From: Pseudomonadales bacterium
GTDB taxonomy: Bacteria; Pseudomonadota; Gammaproteobacteria; Pseudomonadales; Azotimanducaceae
DNA: 64,000 bases
Direction of reading: 5' to 3'
Assembly (NCBI GenBank): GCA_041395945.1
Contig: JAWKZN010000002.1
Location: 1-64,000 of the forward strand
The notes beneath the pieces are model-generated. The model ran no database searches and was not told where the DNA came from. It saw nothing but the letters and a program-made list of their open reading frames with translations. Position numbers and translations under genes: made by a program. Below are positions 61,563-64,000 of this stretch, piece by piece (within the stretch, counting starts at the first letter, position 1; every line of letters begins with the position of its first letter).

Positions 61563-63035
61563 ATGGAGTCTTTTCCCTCGATATCCGCCCTGCGCGCAGG
61601 CCTCGAGTCCGGTGCATTCAGCAGCGTCGAACTGACCCGTACGCTGATCGACCGTATCCGGCGCCACAACCCTGTTCTGAACGCGTTCATCACCCTGGAT
61701 GAAGCTGGTGCGCTGGAGCAGGCGGCCGACGCCGACACCCGGCGCAGAGAGGGCACTGCCGCCGCGCTCTGCGGTATTCCCATCGCGCACAAAGACATTT
61801 TCTGCACCCAGGGCCTGCCCACAACCTGCGCATCAAAAATGCTCGCTGACTTCATCGCGCCCTACGACGCCACCGTGGTCAGCCGGCTTCGAGCGGCGGG
61901 CACCATCCTGTTGGGAAAGACCAACATGGATGAATACGCCATGGGGTCCTCAAACGAGAACAGCCACTTCGGACCCGTCGCAAATCCCTGGAATCCGGCC
62001 CATGTCCCCGGCGGATCTTCCGGTGGCTCAGCCAGCGCAGTCGCCGCCGGCCTGGTGCCGATCGCCACGGGTACCGATACCGGCGGGTCCATTCGCCAGC
62101 CTGCCGCCTTCTGCGGTCTCACCGGACTGAAACCCACCTATGGCCGGGTATCGCGTCACGGCATGGTGGCTTTCGCCTCGAGTCTCGATCAGGGCGGTTT
62201 GCTCGCCCACAGCGCCCAGGACATTGCTCAGCTGTTGCCGCACATGTGCGGGTTCGATCCCCTCGACTCGACCAGCAGCGAACGGGACGAGGCCTGGCTG
62301 CACGACGGCCGTGGCCTGGCGCTGGATGGCGCGGGCATCTCGGGCAGAAAACTGCGGATCGGGTTACCCAGGGAATATCTGCAGGCGCTTGGAGTCCCGG
62401 CAGAGAGTTTTCGTGCCGCTATCGGGGAGTTCGAAAAGGCAGGCTTCCGGGTTAACGACATCTCCCTGCCACACACCCCTGCCGCCATTCCCGCCTACTA
62501 CGTCATCTCGGGCGCCGAGGCATCCACCAATCTCTCCCGCTACGACGGTGTGAGATTCGGGCATCGCTGTGAGAATCCGACTTCGCTGGAGGATCTCTAT
62601 CGCCGCTCCCGCAGCGAAGGCTTCGGCGCGGAAGTGAAGCGCCGGATTCTTACCGGAACCTATGCACTCAGCGTCGGTTACTTCGACGCCTACTACCTGA
62701 AAGCACAGCGGATCCGTCGTCTGATCCAGCAGGACTTTCTGAGCGCATTCGAATCGGTGGATCTGATACTTGCACCCACCACACCCGACATCGCCTTCAG
62801 GAAGGGCGAGCTTTCAGGTGACCCGGTGGCCATGTATCAGCAGGATATCTTCACCATTCCCGCCAGCCTGGCTGGACTGCCCGCCATGTCCCTGCCCTGC
62901 GGATCACACCAGGGCATGCCACTGGGCATGCAGCTGATCGGCCCGCATTTCGCCGAGCAGACGATGCTCGAAGCAGCCGCCCTGTACCAGCGAGCGACCG
63001 ACTGGCACTTGCGGCATCCCGAGGGGTGGTCATGA
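61563..63035 (+). CDS. gatA: Glu/Asp-tRNA amidotransferase subunit A
   Basis: Glutaminase/amidase subunit supplying ammonia. The 490 residues have the amidase-signature catalytic triad Lys77 (GIPIAHKDIF), Ser152 (PGGSSGGSAS) and Ser176 (GTDTGGSIRQPA). It lies 5 bases after gatC and overlaps gatB by 4 bases. Confidence 0.97.
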   Translation: MESFPSISALRAGLESGAFSSVELTRTLIDRIRRHNPVLNAFITLDEAGALEQAADADTRRREGTAAALCGIPIAHKDIFCTQGLPTTCASKMLADFIAPYDATVVSRLRAAGTILLGKTNMDEYAMGSSNENSHFGPVANPWNPAHVPGGSSGGSASAVAAGLVPIATGTDTGGSIRQPAAFCGLTGLKPTYGRVSRHGMVAFASSLDQGGLLAHSAQDIAQLLPHMCGFDPLDSTSSERDEAWLHDGRGLALDGAGISGRKLRIGLPREYLQALGVPAESFRAAIGEFEKAGFRVNDISLPHTPAAIPAYYVISGAEASTNLSRYDGVRFGHRCENPTSLEDLYRRSRSEGFGAEVKRRILTGTYALSVGYFDAYYLKAQRIRRLIQQDFLSAFESVDLILAPTTPDIAFRKGELSGDPVAMYQQDIFTIPASLAGLPAMSLPCGSHQGMPLGMQLIGPHFAEQTMLEAAALYQRATDWHLRHPEGWS

Positions 63036-64000
63036 GCTGGGAAGCAGTGATCGGCCTCGAAGTGCATGTGCAGCTGGCCTGCATCAGTAAGATTTTTTCG
63101 GGGGCGGCAACCCGCTTCGGTGCTGCGCCCAATACCCAGGCCTGCCCCGTAGACCTGGGTATGCCGGGCGTCCTGCCTGTGCTCAATGAAGAAGCGGTCA
63201 GAATGGCCGTGCGTTTCGGTCTGGCCATCGGCGCCCGGATCAACGCCCGCTCGGTCTTCGACCGCAAGAATTACTTCTACCCTGACCTTCCGAAGGGCTA
63301 TCAGATCAGCCAGTTCGAGCAGCCCATCGTCGGTGCCGGATCACTCACTGTGCAGCTGGATGGTCAACCACCCCGCACCGTCCGGGTAACCCGCGCACAC
63401 CTGGAAGAGGACGCCGGTAAATCCCTGCACGAGGCTTACCCGGGCATGACGGGCATCGATCTGAACCGGGCAGGTACCCCCCTGCTCGAGATCGTCTCCG
63501 AGCCGGATCTGCGCTCGGCGGCTGAGGCATCCGCCTATTTCCGGCAACTGCATGGCCTGGTCCGCCATCTGCAGATCTGCGATGGCAACCTCTCTGAGGG
63601 CAGCATGCGCTGCGACGCCAACGTATCGATCCGGCGTTCCGGCGATACCGCCCTCGGAGAAAGAACTGAGATCAAGAACGTGAACTCCTTCCGCTTCCTG
63701 GAACTGGCGATCAACCATGAGATCGAACGCCAGATCGAAGTCCTCGAGAAAGGCGGCAGCATCTACCGGGAAACCCGGCTCTATGACTCGGATCGCAACG
63801 AAACCCGACCGATGCGCAGCAAGGAACTCTCGAACGACTATCGATATTTTCCGGATCCCGATCTGTTACCGCTGGTCCTCGATGCGGCCTTCATCGACAG
63901 CGTCCGCCGTGAGCTTCCGGAACTGCCCGTCCAGATGCGGGACCGGTTCGAGACCGAATACGGCCTGTCTGCCTACGATGCGCTCTGGCTGACATCAGAT
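63032..64000 (+). CDS. gatB: Glu/Asp-tRNA amidotransferase subunit B, 3' truncated
   Basis: Kinase/amidotransferase subunit that activates the tRNA-bound carboxylate and accepts ammonia through a channel from GatA. Visible are 323 codons of an expected roughly 480: EAVIGLEVHVQL, FDRKNYFYPDLPKGYQISQ, HLEEDAGKSLH, GTPLLEIVSEPD and MRCDANVSIR. The window ends before the C-terminal YqeY-like tRNA-binding tail. The ATG overlaps the gatA stop. Confidence 0.97.
   Translation, partial: MSWEAVIGLEVHVQLACISKIFSGAATRFGAAPNTQACPVDLGMPGVLPVLNEEAVRMAVRFGLAIGARINARSVFDRKNYFYPDLPKGYQISQFEQPIVGAGSLTVQLDGQPPRTVRVTRAHLEEDAGKSLHEAYPGMTGIDLNRAGTPLLEIVSEPDLRSAAEASAYFRQLHGLVRHLQICDGNLSEGSMRCDANVSIRRSGDTALGERTEIKNVNSFRFLELAINHEIERQIEVLEKGGSIYRETRLYDSDRNETRPMRSKELSNDYRYFPDPDLLPLVLDAAFIDSVRRELPELPVQMRDRFETEYGLSAYDALWLTSD

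Overview
The window is a gap-free stretch of core chromosome from a gammaproteobacterium, at roughly 58-60% GC by eye. Gene content and order closely follow the Pseudomonas chromosome (from memory): argJ-secA-dciA-lpxC-dcw cluster-rnpB-rsmI-lpoA-yraN; sspBA-petCBA-rpsI-rplM; zapE; algW/degS-hisD-hisG-murA-ibaG-mlaBCDEF; kdsC-lptCAB-rpoN-hpf-ptsN-rapZ-NPr; pmbA-yjgA-tldD-yhdP-rng-maf-mreDCB-gatCAB. Several genes usually found between these blocks are absent, so the arrangement is compact. LpxC, the Lpt and Mla systems and MurE with a DNPR motif show a Gram-negative diderm with meso-DAP peptidoglycan. The bc1 complex indicates aerobic or anaerobic respiration.

Layout. 1-2725 (+): 3' part of pilC, pilD, coaE, yacG. 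2750-7771 (-): argJ, secA and an envelope M23 protein, with dciA divergent at 7975-8286. 8416-22492 (-): lpxC and a division/cell-wall (dcw) cluster read as mraZ-rsmH-ftsL-ftsI-murE-mraY-murD-ftsW-murC-ftsQ-ftsA-ftsZ. 22797-23191 (-): RNase P RNA. 23220-26267: rsmI (-) and lpoA-yraN (+). 26296-32481 (-): sspB, sspA, petCBA, rpsI, rplM, zapE. 32603-33679 (+): DegS/AlgW-type protease. 33685-40200 (-): hisD, hisG, murA, ibaG, mlaBCDEF. 40392-48866 (+): Ca/Na antiporter, kdsC, lptCAB, rpoN, hpf, ptsN, rapZ, NPr, mgtE. 48932-60997 (mostly -): pmbA, tldD, yhdP, rng, maf, mreDCB, with yjgA inserted on +. 61276-64000 (+): gatC, gatA and the 5' two thirds of gatB.

The theme is envelope growth: precursor synthesis (murA, murC, murD, murE, mraY), division (fts genes), elongation (mreBCD), LPS synthesis and export (lpxC, kdsC, lptCAB), phospholipid retrograde transport (mla), AsmA-like YhdP, LpoA and envelope-stress proteolysis. 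Short start/stop overlaps indicate tightly coupled operons. I see no mobile elements, CRISPR arrays, prophage, tRNA or rRNA genes, and no candidate for an undescribed multi-gene system.

The points most worth a second look are: a dcw cluster lacking murF, murG, ddl and murB; an mreC whose membrane anchor is encoded only upstream of the first standard start codon; an 18-bp tandem repeat in the probable mreB leader; a tandem duplication inside mraZ; an Asn-to-Gln change in the SXN motif of FtsI; and a perfect inverted repeat upstream of lpxC.
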